Source: Evernia prunastri
Taxonomy: Eukaryota; Ascomycota; Lecanoromycetes; Lecanorales; Parmeliaceae
Assembly: GCA_003184365.1 (NCBI GenBank)
Contig: NKYR01000079.1
Location: 62,001 to 126,000, forward strand
DNA length: 64,000 bases
Direction: 5' to 3'
The notes under the pieces are model-generated. The model was not told where the DNA came from. It saw only the letters and a program-made list of their open reading frames with translations, and searched no databases. This document shows, one piece after another, positions 10,132-22,274 of the stretch (position 1 is the first letter of the stretch; every line of letters starts with the position of its first letter). The translations under genes were made by a program, and so were the position numbers.

Positions 10132-12800
10132 GCAGAGACAAAAGTGGAATGGATGGGCGCTAAGTGGTCTTTTTCTCCTTAGGTGATATCAACTCTGTGG
10201 CCCAGTACCTTGTTGACATAGCCGGGGCCGGCTCACAAGGCTCTGGAGGCTAGAAGAGAAAAGACGAACGATCGGATGGTGGGAGTTTTCAACAGCATGC
10301 TATTTTGGGGGCGGTATGATAAAAAACCTCGACTGTAATTATTTTCATGCCAGCAAGCGAGCATGTCACGCATGCATCTTTATACCAGCAAGCCCGAGTC
10401 TCAGGCACGTTTACCTGTCAGGACGTTCGACATTGGATCCGCTTCCTGGTCCTTTGGTGATGATGACGTTCTAAGTATACAAGTGCTTTTTTTTCTTTTT
10501 CTTTTTCTTTTCTTTTGTATTCTATTCCACGGTGACGACCTCATAGTCTCATCGTCTCATCGTTGTTGGGGGGGTTTATTTAAACCGCCTTCGTCTCGTA
10601 ACCAAAAAGCAAAGCAAAGGTCAAACGATTATCCTGGGCTGTCCATATGCTTTAATGTTGGAGGAGAACAAACCGAATGAAATTACATACTTCTGGTCCG
10701 CTCGTATCAAAGAAGTTACACGGTGGCCCTGTTCGTGTACCTCTACTTCTATGTACTCTACTACTCTACTACCTCTACTATTCTACATTCAAAAAACCAT
10801 GCATGACACCACCAAATACAGACTTCTCTCTCTTGAGCTACAGATCCCCACCACTATTCTGTCCACGTTGTCGTGGCGCTTTTTCCCTTATCTCTCTATG
10901 GTGATTCATGAGGAGGGATGCGGGCTCTGTTTGTGTGGCTTTGGTTGATCCGTGTATAGGGTATTTTGTGGTTCGGGTGATCCATATTACAAAGGTATTT
11001 GTAGAGGGTGGGGTTGCTTTGTGCGTGTATTGTTGCCTTGTCTGTGAGCCGGGGCGGGGGGCGTGGTGTGTTGGATGGGCGTTTGCCCTGTTTTCGCTGG
11101 CTTGGTTTGAATTGGCGTGTGTGTGGTAGCGTGGGTTGAGGGGGAAGAGGGGGAAGAAAGGGTTGGGGAGGAGAGAAGGGGGAGAGAGAGGAGGTAGAGC
11201 AGGGTAGAAAAAGGGAGAGGGGCGCAAACGGGAGGAGAAAGGGGGAGGAAGGGGGAGGGTAGGCTGGGGTAGGGAAGGAAGCAAGGAAGGAAGCGGGAGA
11301 CAGGGAAGATGGCGGGATGAGGCGGCGTGTTTCTGTGCGTAGAGTGTTTTGTCGTGGTTTGATGGATGTGTGTGGCTGTTGTGGAGGGTGGGAGTTGGAG
11401 CGGGTTGGTCTGGTCTGGTGTGGTCCGGTCCGGTCTGGTGTGGTCTGAGGCTCTGGTCCGAGGCTCTGATGATCATGTATATCCTGTGAGTTTTATCTGC
11501 AGCAGGAGAGCGTGAGTAGTTTCCGATGTCGAATGGCTGGCGGGTGTGTGTGATTTCTTTTGACGGGGTAGACGGGATTCGCTGTGTGGGGCTGGGGGCT
11601 ATGGGGATATGGGGATATGGGGGTTGGGGAGTATGGGGTTTAGGGGGAGGTGATAGGGGATGGGGTGGGGTCCTGCAACTGTGTGAGGAAGCTAATTGTC
11701 GTCGTCCTCGTCGTCGATCCCTTTCCGTTTCCCTTCTGGTAGCGGATGACTATGCAAATTACTAGATATACGGGCTTCTTCGAGCGGGAGAGCTGCTCTG
11801 TGGTTTGCTGGCTGGGTTGGGTCTGGTCGGGTCTGGGTCGGGGTGGTTTGGGTCGGGGTGGTTTGGGTCGGGGTGGTTTGGGTCGGGGGTTTTTGGGCCT
11901 ATGGTTTGGATGGGATATCGTTGTAGGGGTGCAGGGGGTGAAGGGGTAAGAGCTCGGTTTGGGGGTGGGGAGGGAGGGAGGAAGGGAGGAGGTTGGTGCG
12001 TGGTGATGCGTTTGGGAGGAAGGGGGTTTAGGGACGGGGGCCGGGGGAGGGGGGGAAAAGAAGTGGGTGTGTGGGTTTCTGATGTGAGTGGCTGCAGGGC
12101 TATATCTTTTTCTTTCTTTCAATGGGGAGGGGGCGGTGAAGGGGTAAGGGTTTGTGGGCTGTGGGCTGTGGGCTGTGGGTTGCTTGCTACACTGTGAGTC
12201 AACGCCCATTCAGCGAATTAAATCGGGGATAGACTCGATTGGGATCCTGCTCCATGGTGGGTGATGAGGGTAGTCGGTTGTCAGTGCTGCGCTCTTGGCT
12301 TATACTCCCACCTCGCTCTGTCGCTCTGTCGCTCGCTGCGAGGGGGAAAGGGGGGGGGGAGGGGGAGTGGGATGGAGTGGAGTAGGATGAAGTGGGATAG
12401 GATGAAGTGGGGGAGGGGAGGGATAGAATGTGAATGGTGGGGTGCTATCGAGGAGTCTGAATGTACTATGTGCTGTCCTGTGCTATGCTGTGCCGTGGTT
12501 TGGTTCGGTTGGTTTGAACGCGGGGATGAGGATGGACTGGAGCGTTTGTTTGTGGGGGCTATCAAGGGTGAGTTTCTATGTATGCTTGCTCGCTGGTTCG
12601 CTGATGAATTTGTCTGTCTGTCTGTCTGTCCATCAGTCTCGTCTCATCGCCTGCCTTCCCTCCTACGAAAGTCTGAAAGAAAGAGAGAAAATTGGGACCT
12701 ACTTCCCAATATACTCCTCGAAACCACAATTCAATCCAATCCAAACCCCCTCCCTCTCCTCTCCTCTCCGCTCCCGCACCGCACCTCACTTCACCTCACC
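10132..12800. other. Long convergent intergenic region, strongly G/T-skewed
   Basis: It separates the 3' ends of the gene at 9029 and the TPR-SET gene. From about 10900 to 12430 the plus strand is extremely G-rich with few C, which creates long spurious frames on both strands (10838-11476, 11640-12209, 12261-13658). It contains the GGGTCGGGGTGGTTT tandem repeat described separately and a GTCT repeat at about 12610-12630. I see no gene. Confidence 0.5.
11826..11892. repeat. G-rich 15-bp tandem repeat (GGGTCGGGGTGGTTT)
   Basis: About four imperfect tandem copies of a 15-bp unit with runs of three to five G on the plus strand, a pattern able to form G-quadruplexes. Confidence 0.75.
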
Positions 12801-15268
12801 TCACCCCCTCATCCTCTCAAACGCCGTCCCCACATCCACCCCCACCCCAGCCATCGCCTCCCGCGCCACCCTCCCCACCGTCTCGTCAAACGTCTCATCC
12901 TCCCCGATACCAACCCGATACGCCACCCTCGCGCACTCTTCCGCTCTCAGGCACAGCTGAGGCGCCACGCGCGCCCCGGCCGTCCACAGGTGCGTCCAGA
13001 GCTCGATCAGTACGTCCTCCGGCAGGCCGTGCCGGACGACTTTGAAAGATTGGGACGGGGAGCCGGGCGACGCGTCCCACGCGATGACGAACCCGAGCGA
13101 CGCCAGCGCGTGGTATACCGTCCGGATCACGTCGTGCGGTCGCCGCCCGTACGCGTACGTCCGCGCGAGGAGCGAATACGGGTCCCACAGCTCGAGCCGG
13201 GGCACTTCCCTCGCGGGCGCCGCGTACGTCCCCTCGATGGCCGCGAGCAACCGTTCCGCCCTGGGCAAATCGACCCCCGCCCCGTGCGCGTCGAACGCTC
13301 CCTCCAACTGCCCCAGCAGGCCCAGCCGCCGGGCGCGCGTGCGCTCGGACGTCGTCTCGTCCTGCCGGCAGATGGCGCACGCGCAGCGGAAACCCCAGTT
13401 TCGCAAAGCCGATTGCGCCGTTTCAAAGGTGCGGGCGGGCGCGGGCGCGGCGTACCAGAAGGTGATTTCGGCGGCCGCGGGGAGGTCCCGCGCGGCGCGG
13501 ACGAGGATCATGTCGCCGATGAAGCTGCGGCGGGCGTTGGGGTCGCAGCTGTGGTTGATGTAGGAGGCTTGGATGAAGATGGCTGTGTTGTTGTTGTTGG
13601 TGGTGGTTTGTTGGGGCCTGTCGCGCGGCGGGCGGTGGGTGCCGAGGAAGGAATCTAGGGTCGTGAGGCGGGGGCAGGCGAAGACGTTGAGGGCGTTGAT
13701 TCGTTCAATTAGGAAGCTGTTGGGTGGGGTTTGGTTAGTGGTGAAGGGAAATGGGGCAGTGGATGGGGAAAGGAGGAGCTTACGTGTCGAGGATCGGGAG
13801 ACCGTCGACTTCGCTCTCTTTGACGGGGTTATAGTCGCCGTGATGCAAGGCCGTGAAGGATGGTATCAGAGAGGGGTTCTGCAGCATCTTCTCCACGCTC
13901 GCGGTGATGAGATCCGCCTGCGTGTTCGTGCTTCGTCGTCTCGTTTGCGGATTCGCAAGCACGCTTGTTCCGGAAGAACCTGCTGCTGTTGCTGCGCTTG
14001 CCTCACTACTACTGCTGCCGTCGACGGAGCAGTACGCAAAGGCTTTCTCGCACAGCAGCAGCTCCCCGGCTACAACGGCTCTTGTGGTGAAGAGTCCCCG
14101 TCCGCGACCCTCGGAGATCTTGACGGCCACGGGTCCAGTGTACGTCGCGTTGTCGAGATTGTGTGCGCTCCCCTCGCCCGCCGCTTTGTACATGGCTTTG
14201 AAATCGTACTCGCCGTGTTCCCGCTCGCGGAGTCGCTTCTCCGTCCGCGCGAGCTGCTCTTTGGCGTCCGCGTTATTCGGGAAGTGGACTAGCAGGAGTC
14301 GGAGGGCTTCGTGGCACGCACGGTACTCCTGCAGCCCGTACAGAGCGCGGGCGGCGCGGTAGACGCCTTTTTCGGATACGGGACATCCTTCTGGGAGGTC
14401 GACGGCGTCTGCGAGTGCGTCGTCGTAGCGTTGCAGCTTGAGGTTGGCGAGGGAGCGGTTCAGCTTGATAGCTTTGATTTCTTCGTTTGTTGTCGGGCAA
14501 TGGAGTGCTTTTGTGTAGCTGAGTCGGGAGAATGTGGTCAGTGAAACGCTGCGATGGGAAAAGGGAAATTCAGCGTTCGTACCATTTGACCGCCTTTTTG
14601 AAGTTGCGGGCTTTCAGTGCAGCATTGCCTTCCTCTTTCAGCTCCTTTGCAGTATTGATAGTCTCGCTGATTCGAGGTGCCCAAACTGAAGGGATCCTAT
14701 CATCATCTTGAGCAAGCCAGATGATATCGGTGACGTGATCGATCCGGAGGCTGTATTCGCCATTGCTCATCAATTTGAAATATGGCTCCTTGACGATACA
14801 CACGCCGCCCATCCGCGCAGTATCCTCCGCAAGCCCATACTCGGGACCTTCTTGTTGATAGAGCTGAAGCATGACTCCGTTCCCCTTTTCATCTTTCACA
14901 ATGGCCTGGACCGCGTTCATCGAATAAGGCGGAGTTGCCACCTTCAGAAGAGCATAGGATCCGCGATGGTGGGTCTCCAGTTGCATTTCATCGATGTGCA
15001 TTTTCTTGAGGGCTGCCAAAGCCGATACGCTGGGCGGATAGGGCTCGGCGATGAACGAGTGGTATATCGTGTGCTTCTCATTTGACTGATATGTCTCGTC
15101 ATCAGAATGTATCACCATGAATCTTTCGACGAGTAGGTCCAGGGTTTTCATGTCCGTAGGTCGTTCACCCTTGCGCTTCTTTGCGGCCTCGAGGGTCTGC
15201 CGGCGTAGGCTCAATAAGGCAGCTGACTGCTCGGTGTCGGAGTTGTCGTCAGTATCCATGTCTGACAT
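12801..15268 (-). CDS. TPR and SET domain protein (putative lysine methyltransferase)
   Basis: Exons are 15268-14583, 14518-13784 and 13716-12801; the introns are 64 and 67 nt and all junctions keep frame. The product has 778 residues. An acidic N-terminus is followed by a region of about 200 residues without a recognised domain. A TPR pair starts near residue 205 (ELKEEGNAALKARNFKKAV, then AIKLNRSLANLKLQRYDDAL). A SET domain follows: GRGRGLFTTRAVVAGE starts it, NHSCDP is at 528-533, and the post-SET cysteines lie in RCACAIC at 584-590. This is the SMYD-like, TPR-containing SET arrangement of fungi. SET domains transfer methyl from S-adenosylmethionine to lysine; the substrate is unknown here. 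An insert rich in Ser/Ala splits the SET region, and a run of Thr/Asn (TTTNNNN) precedes the catalytic motif. The last exon is far more GC-rich than the first. Confidence 0.88.
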
Positions 15269-17415
15269 AATGAGTTGTTATGTGATTCCGGGTACGCTAC
15301 TAGATGGTAAGATGCAAAACACTTAGGGTGTTTTGTATGGTAAGGAGAGCTGAAGGTGGCAATGTTGTGAAAATATGAGATTAAGCGAATTTGCTTGGAC
15401 AAGTCATGGACATATCTGAACAAAGAGGTGAATGAGTTTGCTCGGGTAGCTGCATCCACTACAACTTAGCATTGGAAATCACAGTGCAAATACAGATTCT
15501 TTCTTTTGACGGCCGACATGAACAATGTATCAGCCAGTAAGGTCCTTGCTTGCTCAATATCCGTACGAAAAGAACCTGGTATTGCCGTAACCAAAAATCT
15601 GTAAGACCACTTCCAGGGGCCAATTTGAAGCCTCGTGCATACTTCACCTTAGAAGATGATTCCATGCCCGAAGAAACCTTTCCACGTTCCATCAAGCATG
15701 TATTCCATGTATAACGATTTTCAAAAAGCCGCCCAGTATCTGGACTCAGCCAAATGGAATCATCTTCCAGCATGAGAGAGAGCAAGAGGAGCCCAGAAAT
15801 GGAACACATTCGCTCCTCGAGCTATCCATCAGAGAGTATATTCATCATACCCTACTTCTTTCTCCCGGTATGCATGCTTACATGACCTTGCACTCGGGTC
15901 TTGATTTTGTCTCGACATTTTAATATCCGATGGTCACCATGTTGACATCCTAGAGGCTTGGGTCGGGATACTACAGAATGGCAGAACCGGACGCTGCTTT
16001 TGTAGACCACGCTGATACGCTTTCCTCTGGAGACAATTTCCCCGGCAATTGCGGGCTTTTCAGCGCTTCTTTGCCATGTCTTCTGTTCGATACATTAGAC
16101 GCCCAGATTCTATGAGTTCTACGAAGAAGCTTCTTTGAATAGTTCAGATGGGAGAACTGCTAGGCTGAGTATTCCTGAGTATTCGCGAAGATCGTTATGC
16201 GTTTTCACTTTTCTGTCCTTTTCTTTTCCCGCTGTCTACTGTTCTGTTCACAAATAGATAGACATCAGTAGGGAGTTTCATATATCATTACCTATCGCTA
16301 TTATAGTACTACGCAACCATTCACATTCTTCCAGCCCACAAATCGTCCCACACATCCACATCCCGCGTTGAGCTGCTCTACGCAATCGCTCGCAGACACA
16401 TCAAAGGAAGTTATCTTCAAAGAGGCAGATATTGTAAACCTGAACTATTTTCATTGAATTCAGACAAGCGAGGAGTAAGAGTTTCGATCCGACTTCGCTA
16501 AGTCTGTAGCGTGACTAAACCCTCTTTGCAAGAAGAGCTTAAACTCGATCAATGTGTGTGTATATATATACACACACAAACATTGCAAGAATGTTGCTGT
16601 GGACCCCACTGCTGTTACTAGAAACAGGTTTTCTGGGCTAATAAATCTGTATTGAACTTCATTGTGCTTCTGAATTAGAGGCAAAGGCGGCAGGAGAATA
16701 AGTCGCTCGCAGCAGGGTATGGGATTCGTTCGTGATGGACTGGTCTGTTCTTTCTAGCTGAGGGTATCTATGCGTTATGTTATGGATCGCGACGCTAGGG
16801 ACTAGATTCTTAAGTCTGTAACAAATGTTGGTTTATGTTTATATACTGTGCCATCTCTCAAGATTGATAGGAAAAAACGGTGGATGGGAGGAAACGGAGG
16901 CAGGATTCTACGAGGCCGCGAGTGGGGTTGGAGTCTCTGCCGTGAGAATTAGAGAAGCTACGACGATGATGAGCGAGGAGAAGCTTGAAGTAAGTACGGA
17001 TTTTCCTTAACTGTGATCTATCATGTCTCATGAAAGTGACCAAGAGACGGGAGTTGCTCTCTCGTATCGCAAATCCATACCACTTTTCTCTAGTACTACA
17101 ATTCTATTGCTGTTGTGTTTGCTATTGATCCTTTATTGTTTCGCGGTTTTTTTGCTGTGGTAGTGCTGGCGATACTTATCTGAGGGCCGTTTCTGGATGT
17201 GGGGTGTCTGAAAAGTCATTGTATATTTTTCGAGGAAAGGCCTTGAGGGGGTGGGGGGGAAGAAGGGGAACGGGGGGGGGGGCAAGAAGGTTGGACTATA
17301 AAGATCTGGCCCGGTCCTACCACATCTTGATTGAGATGGGGTTTTCTTCTAGTGGCAGTGCTGGAAAGGTTTCTGTGGAGTTTCTGAAGTCTGATTTTCA
17401 TCCCTCGAAAGCTTT
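15269..17415. other. Intergenic region, 2.1 kb, no supported gene
   Basis: This region lies upstream of the TPR-SET gene and downstream of the oxidoreductase. It is AT-richer than its surroundings. The open frame at 15459-15809 (-) lacks any recognisable domain or splice partner. An alternating TG/TA/CA palindrome lies at about 16551-16586. A poly-G tract lies near 17249-17283. Confidence 0.45.
16551..16586. repeat. Palindromic TG/TA/CA microsatellite
   Basis: CAATGTGTGTGTATA is followed by TATATACACACAC and AAACATTG, forming an inverted repeat over about 36 bp that could extrude as a hairpin. Confidence 0.7.
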
Positions 17416-18920
17416 CTAGTAATTTATCTTTAGGAGAATACTCTCGTCGCTGCGCAGTCTTTCCTCCGTCGTCTTGTACACCCTCGGGAGCCCCGTCTGC
17501 TCAAACGTCGTCTCGTCGTTGCGCATCATCTCTGCCAAACCCTTGGCCGCTAGGAAGATTGTCGACATGCCATGTCCGACGAAGCCTGCCAGGATATACT
17601 GGTTTGGTCTTTTGGGGATCGGGCCAACGTGTGGTTGGAAGTCGGAGGTGTAGCCCGCTACTGTATGGGAACATACCTGATTTAGTACTGGAGAAGGCAC
17701 TTATCGACGGGCATGATGGACATTGGGTACTTGAGGTTTGACTTACTCCCAGTCCACACCTTATCAACATAGGCTCCACTGTCTTCCCACCCGACAAATC
17801 GTCGCTGCATATATCCGTCGAAGTATCCCCTTGCCGGCTCGATTAAGTCGCCGTCGTTAGTGTTGTCATACCAAACGCTCCTATCGGACATGGTCGACTT
17901 GGCACCGCCAACTATGATGCTTCCGTCCCCCCGTGGGACCAGATAATCGTACATGCCGTGGCCACTCCGTTGCAGGCTGTATGTGTTGTTCAGATAAGGC
18001 GTCTTACTTACGTCGGGGGTCACAATACGGCTGCATAGTAGTCGGCAAGGCACGATCTTCTGCGCGTATTCGGGAAGAATGCCCGCTGTGAAGCCGTTTG
18101 AGGCGAAGACTATCTTTTTGGCTGCGACGGTTCCTCTTGGAGTGGTCACCGCGTAGCGTCCACCGGCGTCCGGAGTTGAGTCCACGTGCGTTACGGGCGT
18201 GTGCGTTTGCAGGTTTAGTCCTTTGGTAACGGCGAGGCCGAGCAGATGCATGACGAGCTTATAGGGCCAGAGGTGCGCTGCGGTGAAGCTGAAGCAGCCT
18301 TTGGCGCCTTTGACTCCGGAAACGCGTTCTGCGTGTTTGGCGGGGGTAAAGTGGGCGTCTTGGACAGACGTCACGCCTCTCCTTACCAAGCTATCGTACG
18401 TATCTTTACAGTTGTTGGCGAAAGATTCATCGAGGAAGACGTCAAACGTTCGGGTCAGAGTAAAGTCGCAGTCAATATGCTCTTTTTCGACAAGGCCCTT
18501 GATCACTTGAATGTGAGCGACTTCATGGTCGGAGATCTCGGCTGCGGCTTCCAGACCGTATTTTTCGATGTAGTTCGACATGCCCAAGTAGACATTTGGT
18601 CTTAGGTGGCCACCTTGACGCTCGTGCTCATCAGCTGATCATCTCTAGCTGGCGAATGATAAGCGTGGCGTACCGTTTCTTGCTGTAGCGCCTGAACAGG
18701 CTTGCCGGGCTTCTAAGAGTAGGATTGACGGCGGGCTTGGATTGTCCTGATAAAGATGGTAAGCAGTGGCGGTGCCAGCGTAACCTGCTCCAATGATGAG
18801 CACATCGCATTCGTGGGGCAGATTTTCAGTAGAGCGATAATTGTCCAACTGGTGGGGCTCTGTCCTCCGGAAAGGGAGGGTTGAGTGTGGGTTTGGATAG
18901 AAGGGTTTGCTGTTGGCCAT
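17416..18920 (-). CDS. FAD-dependent oxidoreductase (DAO family)
   Basis: Exons are 18920-18674, 18613-17747 and 17660-17416. The introns are 60 and 86 nt, and the second uses GTAAGT. The product has 452 residues. The dinucleotide-binding motif GAGYAG lies at residues 44-49 inside CDVLIIGAGYAGTATAYHL and is followed about 20 residues later by the acidic strand end (LLLEARQ). A DAO-type motif GATARNGGHLRPN spans the first exon junction, which strongly supports the splice. Near the C-terminus, GYTSDFQPHVGPIP and LAGFVGHGMS complete the FAD-binding fold. The family oxidises primary or secondary amines and amino acids with FAD, releasing peroxide; fungal members of this shape are often annotated as gamma-glutamylputrescine oxidase-like. 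The substrate is not determinable here. No signal peptide or C-terminal SKL-type peroxisomal signal is visible (it ends KINY). Confidence 0.9.
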
Positions 18921-20279
18921 GTTTACTCGGTACCAGTAGAACTGCGAGATGGAAATTTGAGAATGGAGAGAGAGGATGATGCTTTGGATGGATTTAGGTT
19001 ACGATAAAAGATTGTTCCCTTAAGACGAAGGTAATGATAATGAATCCTTCCGCTTGCCCGTTCATATCATGTAATCATGAGGGGAGTAATGTACTATACT
19101 GTTGTATGAACAATTGAGTACTAACTATATGGTAACTAATACTCACCAAGAATGAGAATGAGAATGAGAATGAGAATGAGATGAACAGAAGGGACGGCTT
19201 TTCATGGCTACTACGAGCATCGAGTTTGATGTACTGTGATTATAAGAGCAAAAGAGTAACAGAGTACCAAGCATGAAGTATAAAGAAGGTACCTTGCAAC
19301 CGCGTACCTATCTGCCTTAAGATTACTTGATTTTCACCTTACCTACCCCGCTAAGACCTTTACTACTTCCAGCCTAGCGTGTATTCTACTAGCTTAGGTA
19401 CGATTTACCTCCGAGGCTCAGCATCGACTCTGGACTCTTAAGAGTTTCCAATTTGATTGTCCAAACATTGATATATACCAGCAAAGTAAGGGTAAGGAGA
19501 AGAGGGGAAGCAAAAAGAAGGCATAGAAGGAGACAATCACGGAAACAATAGCGGCAGACTGAAAGAGAACGGAAGTGACAGTGGTTTGTGGCAACAACTT
19601 GACAGTCAAAGACTAAGAGTTGACAACAATGATAACACGAGAGGATAAGTTGAAGTTTTTGTCCGAAAGGTTTCTTCAGCGCTACAAATATTCGAGGAAC
19701 TCCCTGATTAGTAAAGTAGTTTACTAGATAGGCGTATTAAGCAATCAATCAATCAATCAACCAGCAAAGTAAATTGTTTAGGGATTCATTATCAAATGTG
19801 CAGATTATTATAGAATGGAATATACAGACTGAAGTCATTGCTTTTTCCTTTGGCATTCGACCCGTCGCAATCCTACGAGTACTTACGTTTCTCGTAGACC
19901 GTTCGACCCGCGGCAAGCGTCTTATCCATTCAAAACACGATAGCTACCGTAGAGTAGCTGCTTTCCAAGATATACGCCGAGAAACAATTTTGGCTTGATC
20001 GAGTGCATGCAAAGGCCCGAGACCTGCATATGTAACGGCTTTCGCTGTCGGGTCCCAGGGCTGCTTCGGCCATCTCCAGCTTCCAGCACTGCTGACTGCT
20101 CTGAAATGCATGCAACGCTTGACCGCATAACGTAACCCCCACTGCCACTCACATGTACGGAATCGCTCTCGTGCATAGTGATTGAAGCACGATGAGAACA
20201 TCCGATCATTTCCCCGCTTCAAGCTGATAGTGGCAATCGATTCAAAATATATAGAGTAACCTCTGGTCCTTGACGGAGA
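18921..20279. other. Intergenic region between divergent oxidoreductase and transporter genes
   Basis: This is a shared upstream region. It contains a GAGAAT microsatellite (19150-19180), TACCTA/AGGTA-rich stretches at 19310-19400 and a short CAAT repeat at 19743-19762. Short frames here have no recognisable similarity. Confidence 0.45.
19150..19180. repeat. (GAATGA)n microsatellite
   Basis: About five tandem copies of the hexamer GAATGA. Confidence 0.85.
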
Positions 20280-22274
20280 ATGGGTTCTCATCTCTCCACC
20301 CTTGTTCGGGGCAAGTACACGATGCTTCCAACCAAGGACAACGACACTGATGTACACCAATCGTCCATCGACCAGTCTGTGGAAGACATCTCCAAGGGCA
20401 CGTCAGCTTTCCAAAGCCTAAGGGCATTTCATGGCAGGTATTTGGGTAGAGAAACGTGAGTTGATTTTTTTTTACTTGATACCAGAAGAAGTTGTATCTA
20501 CAAAGGCACATTCCCCTAGACGACTGATCGATTCAACAATGAAATCCAAATAGTTTCTATCAAGTACTTTAATGAACTTTCTTCCGCTCGTTAGTGTCAA
20601 CTTATAGCACGTTTCTTAGCAAATCTGTTGAGAAATCACACGTCTTCAATCGTAACTGCCTCTTAACAGGTTGCCCGGTTCACTTAAACGGCTTGCCTTA
20701 ACAATCAGCCTCTAATTCGCTTCTCAGATACCAGGGCTCATTGATCTTCAATTTCTGTGCTTTCCTTCTCCCAGCCTTATACAGCACGCTCAGCAAGCTA
20801 TGGATAGCCAACATTGACCCAACCCAAGTGGTCACTACTGATGTCTACACCTACATCGGCACCGTAGCCAACGTTCTTAACGATGGCCTTCCGAGAGCGG
20901 CTTGGCTCGTCATTGGAGACAAAGCCACCAGAACCACATCCTCTCGACTCGGCCTATCGTACACTCTCATTCTCTTCCAAACGGTACTGGGAACCATCAT
21001 GACCGTAGTATTCATCGCGGCTTCTAATCAGCTCGCCGCTGCGTTCGTCCCAGCGCAAGTCAGAGAGGCATCCATAACATACGTTCGCATCTCTTCCGTG
21101 TCCGCACTGTCGTCCGCGATGCAAGTGGCCGTCTCGGACTGTACACGGGCTTTGGATAATCCGGACGTGCCGCTGTTGATCAATTCCACCAGTTTCGTCA
21201 TCAACATCATGCTCGACCTACTGATCATTTCCAAGTTCCATGTGGGATCATGGACGCCCACGATCAACGATCAAGCCCTTATCCGGCTCGCTTGTGACAT
21301 GAGTTCTGCCCTTGCTGGACTTGTGTACTTCATCTATATTGCAACAAAGTTGCACCGCAGGTCCAGTGAGGACTCACATGAACAAATAAGGCCGAGTATC
21401 AAAGCCTTCAAGGTACTCGTACGTCCGTCCGTCTACACTTTCACCGAGTCCGCAATCCGGAACTCCCTATACCTCTGGCTGGTCAGCAGGATCATCTCCC
21501 TTGGAGAGAACTACGGGACCGCATGGGGTGTCTTTAATACGATCCGTTGGGGTCTGGTCATGGTACCAGTCCAAGCCTTGGAAGCATCTACACTAGCCTT
21601 TGTAGGCCATAATTGGGGCCAATGGCGAGCTCGTGTAGGCGTTGGTGTACGAAAGCCAAAAGCCTCAACACAGGACCTTCTCGGTACATATTTTCACCCT
21701 CTTTTACCTCATCCATTGTCGCACTGACTTGTTGCAAAAGATATCATGCGGCCAGCATTCATATCTTGTGTCATTGCTCTCATAGTCGAAGTCCCCGTCT
21801 GTATCTGCCTCTCACTATGGGGCATGGAATCCTTCGCATACTACCTCTCCGACTCGACCGAAGTCGCCCTGATAACCAAGAAAATGTGGAAGGTGAGCTC
21901 CCACTGCCCCCCACCATCACCATCCACAACCCTCCAAAACAGCCGCCTCCATTGACAATCCCAACCTACAGAACATAGACTGGTGCTACATCTTCTACGC
22001 CCTCCAATACCAGCTCTCCGCAGTCCTCCTCGCCACCAGCCCCCGCTGGTACCTCTACCAGGCCCTCGGCTCAAACTTCCTCTGGATCCTCCCCTGGGCC
22101 ATCGTCGTCACCGAGGTCCGCCTGTCGGAGGAGCGCGCCTGGACCTTCTACGCCGTCATCTTCGGCGGGGCCCTCGTGTTCGATTTCTTCGACGTGGGCG
22201 TCACGCTGGCGCTTTGGGCGTGGCGGTTGGCGAGGGGGAAGATCAAGGTGAGGAGGGTGAGTAGCGGGCTTTGA
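20280..22274 (+). CDS. MATE-family (multidrug and toxic compound extrusion-like) membrane transporter
   Basis: Exons are 20280-20455, 20728-21683, 21741-21892 and 21972-22274, giving 528 residues. Introns are 272, 57 and 79 nt, and the joins are in frame. The long first intron joins ...RYLGRET to YQGSLIFNFCAFLLPALY, which restores the motif expected at the first membrane segment. The body has about ten to twelve hydrophobic segments and the characteristic string LPRAAWLVIGD. MATE proteins export drugs or metabolites in exchange for H+ or Na+. The fungal subgroup is largely uncharacterised. Start choice: ATG at 20280 has A at -3 and G at +4. A second in-frame ATG at 20322 would remove 14 residues. 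The long exon has no ATG at its beginning, only a TTG at 20741, which is why an upstream exon is required. The third intron is followed by a GC-rich last exon. Confidence 0.82.

Noticed and set aside
10838..11476. Minus-strand frame of 212 codons
   Set aside because: A Pro/Ser/Thr low-complexity product of the G-skewed island; no domain or splice partner.
12261..13658. Long plus-strand frame of 465 codons
   Set aside because: It lies antisense to the SET exon, starts in G-rich low-complexity DNA and encodes an Arg/Pro-rich sequence typical of a shadow frame.
17416..22274. Metabolic gene cluster made of oxidoreductase and transporter
   Set aside because: Only two genes, divergent, with no backbone synthase or regulator; not enough to call a cluster.
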